DNA of 64,000 bases from Nocardia spumae (lineage in GTDB: Bacteria; Actinomycetota; Actinomycetes; Mycobacteriales; Mycobacteriaceae), in NCBI RefSeq assembly GCF_020733635.1, contig NZ_JAJFZL010000001.1, positions 310,001 to 374,000 of the forward strand, in the 5' to 3' direction. This document shows, piece by piece, positions 35,399 through 45,086 of this stretch. A program made the translations under genes and the position numbers. Under the pieces are notes generated by a model. It saw nothing but the letters and a program-made list of their open reading frames with translations. It was not told the origin of the DNA and made no database searches. Each line of letters starts with the position of its first letter. Position 1 is the stretch's first letter.

Positions 35399-35689
35399 TT
35401 ACTTCTTGTCCTGTCGCAGCACCTTGGTGCGCAGCACGGACTCGTTCAGGCCCAGCTGACGATCGAGCTCGCTGACCGTATCCGGCTCCGCGGTCAGATC
35501 GACGACGGCGTAGATGCCCTCGGCGCGCTTCTCGATTTCGTAGGCCAGCCGGCGGCGGCCCCAGAGGTCTACCTTGTCGATCTTGCCGCCCTGCTGCGAG
35601 ACCACACTGAGCATCTTGTCCAAGTTCGGACCGACAGTGCGCTCGTCCAGGTTCGGATCGAGGATGACCATCACTTCGTAATGACGCAC
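35399..35689 (-). CDS. rpsF: Ribosomal protein S6
   Basis: A 96-residue small-subunit protein with the S6 pattern [31 protein letters not shown] and GIYAVVDL. It forms a dimer with S18 on 16S rRNA. The GTG start at 35689 has AGGAGG about 12 bases upstream, and this Shine-Dalgarno forms one arm of the leader stem described at 35702-35746. First gene of the rpsF-ssb-rpsR-rplI operon. Confidence 0.97.
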   Translation of the reverse strand: MRHYEVMVILDPNLDERTVGPNLDKMLSVVSQQGGKIDKVDLWGRRRLAYEIEKRAEGIYAVVDLTAEPDTVSELDRQLGLNESVLRTKVLRQDKK

Positions 35690-35701
35690 GGGAACCCATC
35701 A

Positions 35702-35746
35702 CCTCCTGTGGACTGGAAACGGCCACGGACTTTCCGTGGCAGGAGG
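35702..35746 (-). promoter_or_regulatory. S6:S18-binding leader RNA candidate, sequesters the rpsF Shine-Dalgarno
   Basis: Read on the minus strand, CCTCCTG pairs with CAGGAGG (7 bp, outer stem). Directly inside, CCACGGA pairs with TCCGTGG across an AAG loop (7 bp). The trinucleotide CCG follows immediately 3' of the inner stem, in an 11-to-14-base bulge before the outer stem closes. This is the architecture of the published S6:S18 motif, where the S6-S18 complex recognises a bulged CCG next to a hairpin. The 3' arm CAGGAGG is also the ribosome-binding site of rpsF, so protein binding should block translation. Confidence 0.75.
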
Positions 35747-35948
35747 GGTCGTTGCGTCAGCAACCCGACAAGGCTACATGAGCCGCTACCGGGCGCTCGC
35801 GGCCGGGTACCGGGTGCGAAATGGGTCTCCATCCCGATGATTACCGGCGTTCGTCCGATGGGCACCCTATCGTTGTGAACATGTCGAACCGACCCGCCGA
35901 TCGTGTCGACCGCGGCGGTGGCGAGGACGTGACTGCGGGGGTGGCCAC

Positions 35949-37322
35949 GTGGCCACAGCGGTAGCACGGACGCGTGGGGCCGGCCGGGCCGCGGCGGTCG
36001 CCGCGTTGCTGGCCTGCGCGGTCACGCTGATATTCGCCTATCTGAACAAGGCTCGCTGCGCGGGCGCTCCGTTCGACGAGGACGGCCGCAGCCTGGTGTT
36101 CGACCGCGTCAAGGACGCCGAGGTCTGCTATTCCGATATCCAGTTCCTGTGGCTGGGGCGCGGTATCGACGAACACCTCTTTCCGTATATCAGCGGTGGC
36201 ATCACACCGGACGGCACGCTCACCGGCGGGGCGGTGGAATATCCGGTGCTCAGCGGGCTGCTGATGTGGCTCGGCGCCGCCGGAGCGAACGACGACGCCG
36301 CATTCCTGCTGCATTCGGCCCTGTTGCTGGCGCCGTTCGCGCTGCTCACAGCGTGGATGCTGGGCCGGATGTCGGGTGCGGTGGCGCTGCTCTGGTCGGT
36401 GGGGCCCCCGCTGGTGCTGTACGCGTTCCACAACTGGGAACTTCCGGTGGTCTGCACGGCGGTCGGCGCGGTCTACGTGGTCACGGTGCTGACCCGATAT
36501 TCGTTGCGCACCAGGGGAATCATGGCGGCGATTCTGCTCGGCATCGGCTTCTGCCTGAAGCTCTATCCGGGGATCTTCGTACTGCCGCTGCTGCTCTACG
36601 TCCTTCTCGGCGAGCCGGATTTCGACGGCGAATCACATGCGGATGTCCCGCGCCGGGGGTACGACCCGCTGGGTGCGCTGGCGGCCGCCGGTGCGGCCCT
36701 GGCGACGGTGGTCGCGATCAATCTGCCCTTCGCGCTGCTCGGTTACGACGGCTGGCGGGCCTCGTTCACCTTCCAGCAGATGCGGCAGGCGGATATCACC
36801 ACCAATTCGATCTGGTACTGGGGATTGCGGCCGATGTTCGCGGCGGGTGACGGCGGTGAGGCGTCGTTCCAGGAGGTCGTCTCCGCCGCGTCGCCGATAC
36901 TGGTGGTCGCGTCGTTCGTCCTCGCGATGTGGTTGGGGTGGAAGCGTTTTCCGGCTCTGAGTTCCTACCCCTGGGTGGGTGTGAGCGGGGCGATGCTGTG
37001 TGGATTCCTCCTGTTCCACAAGGTGCACTCGCCGCAGTACACACTGTGGGTCCTGCCGTTCTTCGTCCTGCTCGAGGTGCCGTGGTCGGCCATCGGCGCG
37101 TATCTGCTGGCCGATCTGGCGCTCGGAATCGGGGTGTTCCGGTACTTCTACGCACTGGGCAGCGGGACGGCGGCGGATCTGGACGAGAAGCTGGTGCAGA
37201 TCGGGGTCTGGGGCCGGGCGATTCTGCTGGTGTTCTTCTTCTTCGCATTCGTCCGTGCCCGGCCGCGCGGATATCGGCCGATGGTGTCGCCGCCGGCGCG
37301 GGTGCTGGTTCCGGCCCGGTGA
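35949..37322 (+). CDS. DUF2029/GT87-type membrane glycosyltransferase
   Basis: A 457-residue polytopic membrane protein (about 10-12 hydrophobic segments) of the GT-C type polyprenol-phosphate mannosyltransferase-like family. The first periplasmic loop contains VCYSDIQFLWLGRGIDEHLFPY and the conserved [14 protein letters not shown]. The loop GIGFCLKLYPGIFVLPLLLY and the late FHKVHSPQYTLWVLPFF are family hallmarks and recur in the paralogue at 39799-41493 ([40 protein letters not shown]). The GTG at 35949 has GGGGGTGG upstream. It is divergent from the rpsF operon across about 260 bp. I infer a lipoglycan or wall sugar transfer role. Confidence 0.8.
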   Translation: MATAVARTRGAGRAAAVAALLACAVTLIFAYLNKARCAGAPFDEDGRSLVFDRVKDAEVCYSDIQFLWLGRGIDEHLFPYISGGITPDGTLTGGAVEYPVLSGLLMWLGAAGANDDAAFLLHSALLLAPFALLTAWMLGRMSGAVALLWSVGPPLVLYAFHNWELPVVCTAVGAVYVVTVLTRYSLRTRGIMAAILLGIGFCLKLYPGIFVLPLLLYVLLGEPDFDGESHADVPRRGYDPLGALAAAGAALATVVAINLPFALLGYDGWRASFTFQQMRQADITTNSIWYWGLRPMFAAGDGGEASFQEVVSAASPILVVASFVLAMWLGWKRFPALSSYPWVGVSGAMLCGFLLFHKVHSPQYTLWVLPFFVLLEVPWSAIGAYLLADLALGIGVFRYFYALGSGTAADLDEKLVQIGVWGRAILLVFFFFAFVRARPRGYRPMVSPPARVLVPAR

Positions 37323-37338
37323 CTCCGAGGCGCCGCGA

Positions 37339-37878
37339 TCATCGCTCGCCGTGCCGAGCGCGGAAGGTCGCGCTCTTGGCCCGGTTGCCGCACAGCGTCA
37401 TATCGCACCAGCGTCGCGATCCCGCGCGGGAGGTATCGAGGTAGAGGCGAGTGCAGGCGTCGCGGCCGCACTGTTTGATCCGGTCGCGGTCGGACCCGCC
37501 CAGGAGTTCGACGGCAGTGGCCGCGATGCGTGCGAGCGCGTGATCGCAGTCGCCGCGGCGATCCACCCCACCGTCGGCGCGCAGGGCGATCACCGGTTGC
37601 GGGCCATCGGCGACTCGGTTGATCAGCTCACGATCGGCCTCGTGCCACGCCTGTCCCCGGACCGTGCCCACGGCCAGGCGGTACACGGCCTCGCGCAGAT
37701 CGACCGCGCGGGCCAGGTCTCGCGCCCCGCATTCCGGCGCGCGGTCCAGTAGTTCGGCGGCGACCAGCCATTCGCCGAGCGCCGCCGGAGTGGTGAGCAG
37801 GTCGACGAAGCCGGCGTCGCGTTCCTGGACGGTGCCGGCGAAATCCAGGGCCCGGTTGCCGCTGACGAAGGTGAACAC
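37339..37878 (-). CDS. CGNR zinc-finger/ABATE-domain regulator
   Basis: A 179-residue protein. The N-terminal ABATE domain (FTFVSGNRALDFAGT onward) is followed by the C-terminal CGNR zinc finger, with Cys residues in QCGRDACTRLYLD and RRWCDMTLCGNRAKSATFR. Such proteins are putative stress-responsive transcription regulators. I placed the start at the GTG at 37878, where the domain begins; upstream frame to 37923 runs into the operator-like dyad. It is divergent from the EamA transporter and probably regulates it and itself. Confidence 0.83.
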   Translation of the reverse strand: MFTFVSGNRALDFAGTVQERDAGFVDLLTTPAALGEWLVAAELLDRAPECGARDLARAVDLREAVYRLAVGTVRGQAWHEADRELINRVADGPQPVIALRADGGVDRRGDCDHALARIAATAVELLGGSDRDRIKQCGRDACTRLYLDTSRAGSRRWCDMTLCGNRAKSATFRARHGER

Positions 37879-37902
37879 GAATCCATAGTAACCGCCTTGA
37901 CA

Positions 37903-37933
37903 GGTTATTAGACCGGATGTCACCGTAATAACC
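37903..37933. promoter_or_regulatory. Inverted repeat between CGNR and EamA genes
   Basis: GGTTATTA and TAATAACC, perfect 8-base arms 15 bases apart, in an AT-rich part of the divergent gap. It is a candidate site for the CGNR protein; it covers the likely promoters of both genes. Confidence 0.5.
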
Positions 37934-37962
37934 GTCTGAGGTGGTTAGTCTGTGGAGGGATC

Positions 37963-38913
37963 GTGCGGAACCGATTGATGGAGACGGCCGCCCCCGTGGC
38001 CTTCGTCGTGATGTGGAGCAGTGCGTTCATCGCCGGGATCATCGGTGTCGGCGCGGCGCCCCCGATGGTGGTGCTGTTCGCGCGCTACGTGCTCGCCGGA
38101 CTGGTGCTGACCCTGTATGCCGTACTCGCACAGGCGAAATGGCCGCGCGGCCGCGAACTGGCCCACGTGGCCGTCGCCGGATTGCTCATGCAGATGGTGC
38201 AGTTCGGGGCCTTTTACACCGCTATGGCCGACCATGTGTCCGCGGCGGTGATCTCCCTGGTACAGGGGCTCAATCCGGTGGTGATCGCGCTGTTCGCGGG
38301 CAGCGTCCTCGGGGAGAAGGTCACCGTGCGGCAATGGATCGGATTCGGGATCGGCGGGCTCGGTGTGGGATTGGCCGTGGTCGACCGATCCCACTTCTCG
38401 GTCGCCGGACTGCTGCTGTGCGTACTCGGCCTGCTGGGGCTGAGTCTCGGGACCGTCTACCAGAAGCGATTCGTGCCGCAGGTCGACGCCCGCACCAATA
38501 CCGCGACGCACGTTCTGGTCAGTGCCCCGGTGGCCGGGGTGTTCATGCTCGCCGAGGGCGGTACGCGCATCGCCGACCCGCTGCGCTTCGCCGGATCGCT
38601 GGTGTGGATGGTGGCCATCAACGCCGTCGCGTGTTTCCTGCTGCTGAACGCGTTGCTGCGCCGGTGGGATGCCACCAGGGTGGGCCGGCTGTTCTTCGCC
38701 ACCCCGGCGGTCACCGCGATCATGGCGTGGGTGTTCATCGCGCAACCGTTGCGGCCGTTGACGATTGCCGGATTGGGAGTGGGTGTCGCCGGCATGGTGC
38801 TGGCCTCGCGACGGACGGAGGCCGGCGCGCGGAGACGAGACCACAGGGCCGATGACCGCCTCGTGCGCAATCCGTTCGCTCGCTCATCTCGGGCTTCTCG
38901 GATCGCGGTGTGA
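37963..38913 (+). CDS. EamA-family (DMT superfamily) transporter
   Basis: A 316-residue permease with ten predicted hydrophobic helices in two EamA repeats. The first has VVMWSSAFIAGIIGVGAAPP and VVLFARYVLAGLVL; the second has LGLLGLSLGTVYQKRFV and a final FIAQPLRPLTIAGLGVGVAG. It is followed by a basic tail (RRRDHRADDRLVRNPFA). Family members export amino acids, metabolites or drugs. The GTG at 37963 has GGAGGG 4 bases upstream; an ATG at 37978 is possible. The CGNR regulator is divergent. Confidence 0.88.
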   Translation: MRNRLMETAAPVAFVVMWSSAFIAGIIGVGAAPPMVVLFARYVLAGLVLTLYAVLAQAKWPRGRELAHVAVAGLLMQMVQFGAFYTAMADHVSAAVISLVQGLNPVVIALFAGSVLGEKVTVRQWIGFGIGGLGVGLAVVDRSHFSVAGLLLCVLGLLGLSLGTVYQKRFVPQVDARTNTATHVLVSAPVAGVFMLAEGGTRIADPLRFAGSLVWMVAINAVACFLLLNALLRRWDATRVGRLFFATPAVTAIMAWVFIAQPLRPLTIAGLGVGVAGMVLASRRTEAGARRRDHRADDRLVRNPFARSSRASRIAV

Positions 38914-38971
38914 CGGGCATCGGCGGGTTCCATTGTCACAGAGCCGAACCGGGACGCCGACGGCGGGCGGA

Positions 38972-39724
38972 TCAATGCCAGCGCTGCAGCAGCCGATTCG
39001 CCTCCGTGGCCAGGGCACGCTGCAGGAACGGGCCGAAACTGACCCGGGCGACGCCCAATTCGGCGAACCAGGCGCGATCGCCCTGATCGGGGATTCCGAT
39101 CGCGTTGACCGGCAGCGGAAGTTCACTGCACAGCCGGCGCAGGATCTCCGGATCCCGCTGTCCCACCGGATACAGCACATCGGCGCCCGCTTCGGCGGCC
39201 AAGCGCATCCGTTCGAGTACCCGCTCGACGCGATCGGGCGTGTTCTGGTCCTCGCGCAGGAACAGATCGGTGCGGGCATTGACGACCACGTGGACCCCCG
39301 CCGCGTCGGCGGCCTGCCGCAGACCCGCCACGAAATCGGCATGCTCCTGCGGTTCGCGCAAACGCCCGCCCTCACTGTGCACCGAATCCTCGATATTCAG
39401 CCCGATCGCGCCGGCCTCGAGCAGTCCCTCGATCAGGCGGTCCGGCTTCAAGCCGTAGCCGGATTCGATATCGACCGAGACGGGGACGTCGACGGCGGCG
39501 GTGATCTCGCGGACACGGGCCATCGCCTCGGGGTAGGTCATACCCTCCTGATCGGATTTGCCCAGCGAATCGGCCAGTGGATGGCTGCCGACGGTGACCG
39601 CCGCGAACCCGGCCTCCTGCACCAGATTCGCCGACCACGCGTCCCAGACGGTCGGCAGGATCGCCGGATCGCCGGGGCGGTGGAGCCCGAGAAAGGTGGT
39701 GGCTTGCCCACTCAAAGAGGTCAT
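38972..39724 (-). CDS. Isocitrate lyase/PEP mutase-family protein
   Basis: A 250-residue TIM-barrel of the ICL/PEPM superfamily. Signatures are TVWDAWSANLVQEAGFAAVT, the metal-binding SVDIESGYG, GLNIEDSVH and VVVNARTDLFL. The Lys-Lys-Cys-Gly-His motif of true isocitrate lyase is absent, and the length is that of the PEP-mutase-like/oxaloacetate-decarboxylase branch, so it probably cleaves or isomerises a small 2-oxo or phosphono acid. The ATG at 39724 has GAGGATCGATCC upstream. It is convergent with the EamA gene, and downstream on the same strand from the larger GT87 gene. Confidence 0.85.
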   Translation of the reverse strand: MTSLSGQATTFLGLHRPGDPAILPTVWDAWSANLVQEAGFAAVTVGSHPLADSLGKSDQEGMTYPEAMARVREITAAVDVPVSVDIESGYGLKPDRLIEGLLEAGAIGLNIEDSVHSEGGRLREPQEHADFVAGLRQAADAAGVHVVVNARTDLFLREDQNTPDRVERVLERMRLAAEAGADVLYPVGQRDPEILRRLCSELPLPVNAIGIPDQGDRAWFAELGVARVSFGPFLQRALATEANRLLQRWH

Positions 39725-39748
39725 GGATCGATCCTCACCCATCACCGC

Positions 39749-39794
39749 GGCCCGCGCCAGTGAGAACCGGCGTGGCCCGCGCCGTGAGAACCGG
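39749..39794. repeat. 25-bp tandem duplication
   Basis: GGCCCGCGCCAGTGAGAACCGG and GGCCCGCGCCGTGAGAACCGG, two copies 25 bases apart differing by one base, in the 74-bp gap upstream of the PEP-mutase-like gene and after the GT87 stop. Probably a slipped-strand duplication; a paired regulator site is possible. Confidence 0.7.
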
Positions 39795-39798
39795 AGGT

Positions 39799-41493
39799 TT
39801 ACGCGGTTTGCCGTACCCGCGGCCGCAGCGTGGGAGGTAACCACGCCGCCGCCGGATCCTGAGCGCGGTCCAGTACCCCTCCCACCGGATCGTCCACGCC
39901 GTCGGCGCGCACCGGATCCAGGGCCGGCCGATAGATCTGACGGACCACCAGCGCGCACAGGCCCAGCACCGCCAGATCGCGCAGCAGTACCGCGCTGGTG
40001 AACCACTGCTCGGGCACGCCCTTGTCGTCGGTGCCCAGGTAGTAGTACATGCGCGGGAACCACACCAGCGCGTCGATCGCCATCCACGACAGCAGGATTC
40101 GCCGATGCGGCAGCGCCAGCACGGCCAGCGGCACCAGCCACAGCGAATACTGCGGACTCCAGACCTTGTTGGTCAGCAGGAAGGCCGCGACCACCAGGAA
40201 GGCCAGCTGAGCCAGCCGGGGGCGGCGGGCGGCGGTCAGGGCGATATAGCCGATCACCGCGCAGGCGGATACGAAGAGCAGCAGCGACACCGTATTCAAC
40301 GCGGTCGGGGTCTCGGTGGCGCCCAGCCTGCCGTCGAAACCCTGCCAGCCGGTGAACGAGGTGATCACGTTGTAGAGCGAATCCGGATCGGCGTGGCGTT
40401 CGCTGTTCAGGCGGAAGAATTCCCACCAGCCGTCCGTGAACGGCACGGCGATCGGCAGATTCACCGCCAGCCAGGCCAGCGCCGCGGACGACACCGTCAC
40501 CAGGGCCGCGCGCAGCGGGCTGATCCGAGCGCCGGCGAGGTAGTCGCGCACCGCGCCGACGACATCGTTGCCGTTGCGTCGTAGGTGCTCTCGTAGCCCG
40601 GGCAGCCGGTCACGGTTGTCGGCCCGCAGGCACAGCACGATGATCGGGCCGAGCAACAGCAGCGGATAGAGCTTGGCGGCACCGCCCAGGCCCAGCAGGA
40701 CTCCGGCGAGTACGGGTCGGCGGCGCGCCCAGGCCAGCAGCCCGGTGGCCGCGAAAGCCGTTGCCAGCGCGTCGAAATTGGTGAAGATGTGCACCAGCAC
40801 CAGCGGGGACAGCGCCACCAGGGCGGCGTCCCAGATGCGGCGACCCGCCAGCATCGCCGAGGCCCAGACCGTCACCAGCCAGGCCAGCGCCAGACCCACC
40901 GCGACGACATCGAAATACACCACCACCGACAGTGCCTTCGGCAGCGGCAGCGCCATCCAGACATTGGCGACCTCCATCGCCAGGTACTGGTAGAGACCCG
41001 ACAGCACGGGATATTCCATGTAGCGGGTCTGCAGTTTGCCGTCGGCGCCGGTTTCGACCCACTTCTTCTTGTACGGGAACGCGCCCTCGTCCAGATGCTC
41101 GGCGCCGTAGAGCGGCACGGTATCCGAGTAGCACATGGCCACGTACTGGCGGCCGTTGTTCCAGTCCAGAGTCAGATGGCCCTCGGAGGTAGTCGTCTGC
41201 TGGATACAGCCGGCCTTGCCCGCCCAGCCGAGTGCGAGGAACACCACCGCGAAGGCCAACAGGATGCGCAGCGGTGTCCAGAACCGGGAACGGCCGATCA
41301 GGGCGTGGTCGCCCACCGGACCGCCGATGGCGGTGCTCAATTGAGCGGTCATCGAATCGGTGCGACTGGGCTTGTCCCGGCGCCCGTCCGATCTCGGATC
41401 CGCCGCCAGTGGTGCCGCGGAGACGAAACCGGTGGCGGTATCGACGCCGTCGTTGCCGAACGTCGATGCCGCCACCGGCTGTTGCTCACTCAC
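39799..41493 (-). CDS. DUF2029/GT87-type membrane glycosyltransferase (Rv0051-like)
   Basis: A 564-residue polytopic membrane protein of the GT-C fold. A 75-residue hydrophilic N-terminus precedes about 12 hydrophobic segments. The family loops [25 protein letters not shown] and [15 protein letters not shown] are clear, with the acidic Asp/Glu in the first external loop ([14 protein letters not shown]). It starts 12 bases after the ponA stop on the same strand, so the two are one operon, as in M. tuberculosis (Rv0050-Rv0051). This suggests a cell-envelope role coupled to peptidoglycan synthesis. The sugar and lipid substrates are unknown. A smaller paralogue lies at 35949. Confidence 0.88.
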   Translation of the reverse strand: MSEQQPVAASTFGNDGVDTATGFVSAAPLAADPRSDGRRDKPSRTDSMTAQLSTAIGGPVGDHALIGRSRFWTPLRILLAFAVVFLALGWAGKAGCIQQTTTSEGHLTLDWNNGRQYVAMCYSDTVPLYGAEHLDEGAFPYKKKWVETGADGKLQTRYMEYPVLSGLYQYLAMEVANVWMALPLPKALSVVVYFDVVAVGLALAWLVTVWASAMLAGRRIWDAALVALSPLVLVHIFTNFDALATAFAATGLLAWARRRPVLAGVLLGLGGAAKLYPLLLLGPIIVLCLRADNRDRLPGLREHLRRNGNDVVGAVRDYLAGARISPLRAALVTVSSAALAWLAVNLPIAVPFTDGWWEFFRLNSERHADPDSLYNVITSFTGWQGFDGRLGATETPTALNTVSLLLFVSACAVIGYIALTAARRPRLAQLAFLVVAAFLLTNKVWSPQYSLWLVPLAVLALPHRRILLSWMAIDALVWFPRMYYYLGTDDKGVPEQWFTSAVLLRDLAVLGLCALVVRQIYRPALDPVRADGVDDPVGGVLDRAQDPAAAWLPPTLRPRVRQTA

Positions 41494-41504
41494 GCCACCC
41501 GAGG

Positions 41505-44420
41505 CTACCGGTGTTGGTTGGAGTAGCCCTCGCCTGTCCCGTCGGTATTGGTGTTGCCGTTCGCGCCCGGTCGCTGGGAGCGTGAATTGCCACTGGTATC
41601 ACCGGATTCCGCGGTGGACGGCGACGACCCGTCGGCCGGCGCCACCGGTTGCCCCGGCATCGGGCCGGAATCCTGGGCCTGCGGCTGATTCTGCGGCTGT
41701 TGTCCGCGCGGGTTCGGCTGGAGTCCCGGCACCGGAATGGTGATACCCGGCAGGATCTCGACCTGGGACGGCTTCACCACCACCGGCGGCTGGTACTCCT
41801 GTGTGGTGCTCGGGGCGGTGTAGGGCGCCGAGAAGGACGGCACACCGGCCTGGCCGCCGATCGCGGCGGGCTTCGGGAAGGTCTCCTTCGGCGTGCCCTC
41901 CAGCGCGCCGTCCATGGTGTCCTTCCAGATATCGGACGGCAGACCCGAGCCGTACATGATCGCTCCACCGGATGTCTTCAGCGCGACACCGTCCGCCGTA
42001 CCCACCCAGACCGCGGTGGACAGCGACGGCGTGAAGCCGATCATCCACGCGTCCTTGTTCTGGCCGGTATCGCCGAGCTGCGTCGTACCGGTCTTGGAGC
42101 CGGACAGGCGCCCACCGGCCAGCCCGTGATTGCGCGAGGAGGCCGCGATCGGCTGCATGGCGGAGGTGAGGTTGTCGGCGACAGCCGACGAGATGCGCTG
42201 TTCACCGGCCACCTGGCCGCGATCGAGAAGCACCTGACCATCGGCGGTGACGACCTTGTCCACGAAATGCGGTTTGTGGTACATCCCCGATGCGGCGATG
42301 GTGCCGTAGGCGGAGGCCATATCCAGCGGGCGGACCTGGTACTGACCCAGGATGATGCCGTTGTTGGGGCCCGAGCCGTCGGGTTCGGTCAGGGTCTGGC
42401 CCACACCCGGAATCGAGTCGGGGATACCCATCTTGTGCGCCATGGCCGCGATCTTCGCCGGGCCGTTCGGCATATCGAGTTCCATGCGGTAGAAGCTGGT
42501 GTTCAGCGAGCGCTTCAGGGCCTCGGCGATGGTGCAGGTGCCGCAGGTCTCACCCTCGGCGTTGGTGATCTTGATGCCGTTGACGGTGAGATCCGAACTG
42601 TCGTACATGGTCGACAGCGGCTTGCCGAGCTCGAGGTTCTCGGCCAGGCCGAACACCTTGAATGTCGAACCGGACTGGAGACCGGCGTTGGCGTAGTCCC
42701 AGCCCTGGCCGTCGTCACCGCCGTAATAGGCCCGCACCGCACCGGTTTTCGGATCGACCGAGACGACCGCCGTGCGAACCTCGTCGCGCTCGCCCTGCAT
42801 GTTCTTGTGCACCGAATCGACGGCGGCCTGCTGTGCCTTCTGGTCGATCGTCGTGGTGATCTGCAGACCCTCTTTGTTGATCTGCGTATCGCTGATGCCG
42901 GCGTCGGCCAGTTCCTGCATCACCTGACGCTTGATCAGGCCGTTGGAGCCGGGCTCCTGGGGACTGGAGTCGTCCTTGTTCGAACTCGACGGCTGCACCT
43001 TCGGATACACCATCTTGGTGCGATCGGCGGCGGGCAGATTGCCGCTGGCCACCATGCCGTCGAGCACGTAGTTCCAGCGCGCTTCGGCGCCCTTCGGATT
43101 GTTCTCCGGGTCCAGGCCGTACGGCTGCTGAATGGTCGCCGCCAGCATGGCGCCCTCTTCGACGGTCAGATCTTCGACCTTCTTGTCGAAGTAGGCGTGG
43201 GCGGCGGCATCGATACCGAAGGTGCCGCGACCGAACGGGATGGTGTTCAGATACGCGGTGAGGATGTCGTTCTTGCTCCACTGCCGCGCCATCTTGGCCG
43301 AGATCACCAGCTCGCGCATCTTGCGGCTGAGCGAATGCTGATTACCGACCATGGAGTTCTTGACGTACTGCTGGGTGATCGTCGAACCACCACCGGCGCT
43401 TTCCTTGCCCAGTACGTTGTCGCGTGCGGCACGGACGAAACCGGAGATCGAGAAGCCGGGGTTGCTGTAGAAGTCCCGGTCCTCGGCCGCGATGACGGCG
43501 TTGCGCACCTGCGGCGGGATCTGATCGATCGTGACGTCGGTCCGGTTCCCCTGCGGCGGAACGATTTTGCTGATGACCGAGGTGCCGTCGGACGCCAGAA
43601 TTGTCGCGACCTGATTGGTTTTGAGATCGCCCGGTTGGGGTACGGAGACGGTCGTGTACGCGATCAGGAAGACCGCGCTGGGCACCACGATGGCCAGTGC
43701 GACCAGGACATAGATCACCCGGCGCACGATGCGCCACGGCGATTTCTTCTTGGCCTTCGGACCTTTGCCGCCCGGACCGTTTCCGCCGCCACCGCCGTTG
43801 CCCTTGCGGGGCGGTGGTCCCGACGGGGGAGTGCCCCCGACCGCGCGGCGGCTGCCCGTGCCCGGACCCGACCCCGGACGGGAGCCGGCGGGTCCGGAGC
43901 GGTTGGCCGCGCCGGAACGCGGGGTTCGCTGCGCCATGGCCTCACCGAGGGTGCCGGCCCCGATCTTCTGAGTGGCCTGGGATTTCTGCGTACTCTCACC
44001 GGGTTTGGCGATCTTCTGCGTGGACTGCGCGCCACCCGGACCGCCCGGTGCAGCGGGGCGGCGGGGACCACCTGCCGGATTCGGCTGTCCGCCGCGGACC
44101 GTGGGCTGTCCGCCGGTGCGCGGCGGGCCACCGGCCGGACCGCGCATCGGGGGTTTTCGATCACCCGGCGGCGGCCCCGGACGCCGGGGCGGTCCGCCCG
44201 CGGGATTGGGCGGCTGACCGCCGGGCGCCTGCGGCGGTTGCCCGCCGCGCGGTCCCGGGCCACCGACCGGCCCCGAGGGCGGTGCCTGGCGACGCGGCGG
44301 TAGCGGACGGGCACCGGGCGGATTCCCACCTGCCGGACGTGGTGGATAACCACCGGGTCCGGATTGCGGGCCGCGCGGAGGCCGACCGCCGTTCGGTCCA
44401 TCGTCGTAAGGCGAAGTCAC
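41505..44420 (-). CDS. ponA: Class A penicillin-binding protein, PonA1-type
   Basis: Bifunctional peptidoglycan synthase of 971 residues. A long Pro/Gly/Arg-rich cytoplasmic tail (about 1-215) precedes one transmembrane helix ([19 protein letters not shown]). The GT51 domain has the catalytic Glu in AAEDRDFY and [13 protein letters not shown]. The transpeptidase domain has STFK, SLNTSF and KTGTT as the SxxK, SxN and KTG motifs. The C-terminus is Pro/Gln-rich and contains [15 protein letters not shown], also found at the end of the second PonA. I prefer the GTG at 44420 (GGAG 9 bases upstream); an ATG at 44435 would add 5 residues. It is cotranscribed with the GT87 gene. The cytoplasmic tail may be a phosphorylation or scaffold region, by analogy with mycobacterial PonA1. 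Confidence 0.95.
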   Translation of the reverse strand: MTSPYDDGPNGGRPPRGPQSGPGGYPPRPAGGNPPGARPLPPRRQAPPSGPVGGPGPRGGQPPQAPGGQPPNPAGGPPRRPGPPPGDRKPPMRGPAGGPPRTGGQPTVRGGQPNPAGGPRRPAAPGGPGGAQSTQKIAKPGESTQKSQATQKIGAGTLGEAMAQRTPRSGAANRSGPAGSRPGSGPGTGSRRAVGGTPPSGPPPRKGNGGGGGNGPGGKGPKAKKKSPWRIVRRVIYVLVALAIVVPSAVFLIAYTTVSVPQPGDLKTNQVATILASDGTSVISKIVPPQGNRTDVTIDQIPPQVRNAVIAAEDRDFYSNPGFSISGFVRAARDNVLGKESAGGGSTITQQYVKNSMVGNQHSLSRKMRELVISAKMARQWSKNDILTAYLNTIPFGRGTFGIDAAAHAYFDKKVEDLTVEEGAMLAATIQQPYGLDPENNPKGAEARWNYVLDGMVASGNLPAADRTKMVYPKVQPSSSNKDDSSPQEPGSNGLIKRQVMQELADAGISDTQINKEGLQITTTIDQKAQQAAVDSVHKNMQGERDEVRTAVVSVDPKTGAVRAYYGGDDGQGWDYANAGLQSGSTFKVFGLAENLELGKPLSTMYDSSDLTVNGIKITNAEGETCGTCTIAEALKRSLNTSFYRMELDMPNGPAKIAAMAHKMGIPDSIPGVGQTLTEPDGSGPNNGIILGQYQVRPLDMASAYGTIAASGMYHKPHFVDKVVTADGQVLLDRGQVAGEQRISSAVADNLTSAMQPIAASSRNHGLAGGRLSGSKTGTTQLGDTGQNKDAWMIGFTPSLSTAVWVGTADGVALKTSGGAIMYGSGLPSDIWKDTMDGALEGTPKETFPKPAAIGGQAGVPSFSAPYTAPSTTQEYQPPVVVKPSQVEILPGITIPVPGLQPNPRGQQPQNQPQAQDSGPMPGQPVAPADGSSPSTAESGDTSGNSRSQRPGANGNTNTDGTGEGYSNQHR

Positions 44421-44530
44421 AGCCTGGATCTCCATAACTCGATACGGTCCGGATAGCTCTGCTGTGCGGGCGCGCCCGGCCGACTGCCGCCGGCCTGGGA
44501 ACCGCTCCGCATCTCAGTCGAGTGTGCCTG

Positions 44531-44941
44531 TCATTCGGCCGCGGTCCGGCGGGCGCCGCTACGGCGACGCCGCGGTGCCGGGGTGTGCCCCAGCACATAG
44601 GACTGCACCAGATGGTTCCAACTACAGGTCCGGCACACCTCGACCACGTGCACCGAGAACTCTTCGCGAGTCTCGGCCAGCCGCACCAGTTCCTCGGGGG
44701 TTCTAGCGGAACCCGCGACCGGCCCCAGACCGTCGCCGTAGACCCACGATACGAGCGTGAGCTGTTCTCTTCGGCAGATCGGACATGTGACCTCGCTCCC
44801 CCGCCCGTGGAATTTCGCCGCCCGCAGGAGATACGGATTCGCATCACATACTTCGGCGACGTCCACACGGCCCGCATAGACATCGGCCAGCAGCGACCTG
44901 CGCCGGAGCGCATAGTCGACCACCTGCCGCTGAATTCGCAC
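44531..44941 (-). CDS. DUF5318 protein (Rv0049-like)
   Basis: A 136-residue conserved actinobacterial protein of unknown function. The start VRIQRQVVDYALRRRSLLAD and CDANPYLLRAAKFHG match the mycobacterial Rv0049 family as I recall it. Two Cys pairs, CPICR and CRTCSW, suggest a zinc ribbon. The tail is Arg-rich. The start at GTG 44941 fits the family; upstream frames to 45013 are outside it. It lies between ponA and the PadR gene as in mycobacteria and is divergent from the PadR gene. Confidence 0.85.
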   Translation of the reverse strand: MRIQRQVVDYALRRRSLLADVYAGRVDVAEVCDANPYLLRAAKFHGRGSEVTCPICRREQLTLVSWVYGDGLGPVAGSARTPEELVRLAETREEFSVHVVEVCRTCSWNHLVQSYVLGHTPAPRRRRSGARRTAAE

Positions 44942-45011
44942 GAACCCAGAGTACTTGCGTCGGCGGCGGCACGGCATGCCACGGAGAGAAGGAGCACGTT
45001 CCTTTCCGTTC

Positions 45012-45032
45012 ACTATATCGGTCCGATATAGT
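45012..45032. promoter_or_regulatory. Perfect dyad, PadR operator candidate
   Basis: ACTATATCGG and CCGATATAGT flank a single T, giving a 21-base perfect palindrome, 54 bases before the PadR-gene GTG and in the divergent gap with the DUF5318 gene. Its AT-rich symmetric core would overlap the promoter. Autoregulation by the adjacent PadR protein is likely. Confidence 0.65.
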
Positions 45033-45086
45033 TGGCAATCGCATCCATCGGTTAGGTCTGTTCAATACAGTCAGGAGGTGAGGCCC

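Noticed and set aside
37963..39724. Genomic island between the two GT87 genes
   Set aside because: The four-gene insertion has similar GC and codon use to its flanks, and no integrase, tRNA or direct repeats at its ends.
41649..44303. Long plus-strand open frame opposite ponA (884 codons)
   Set aside because: Antisense shadow of a GC-rich gene. The translation is repetitive and Arg/Gly/His-rich with no domain, while the minus strand encodes a complete class A PBP.
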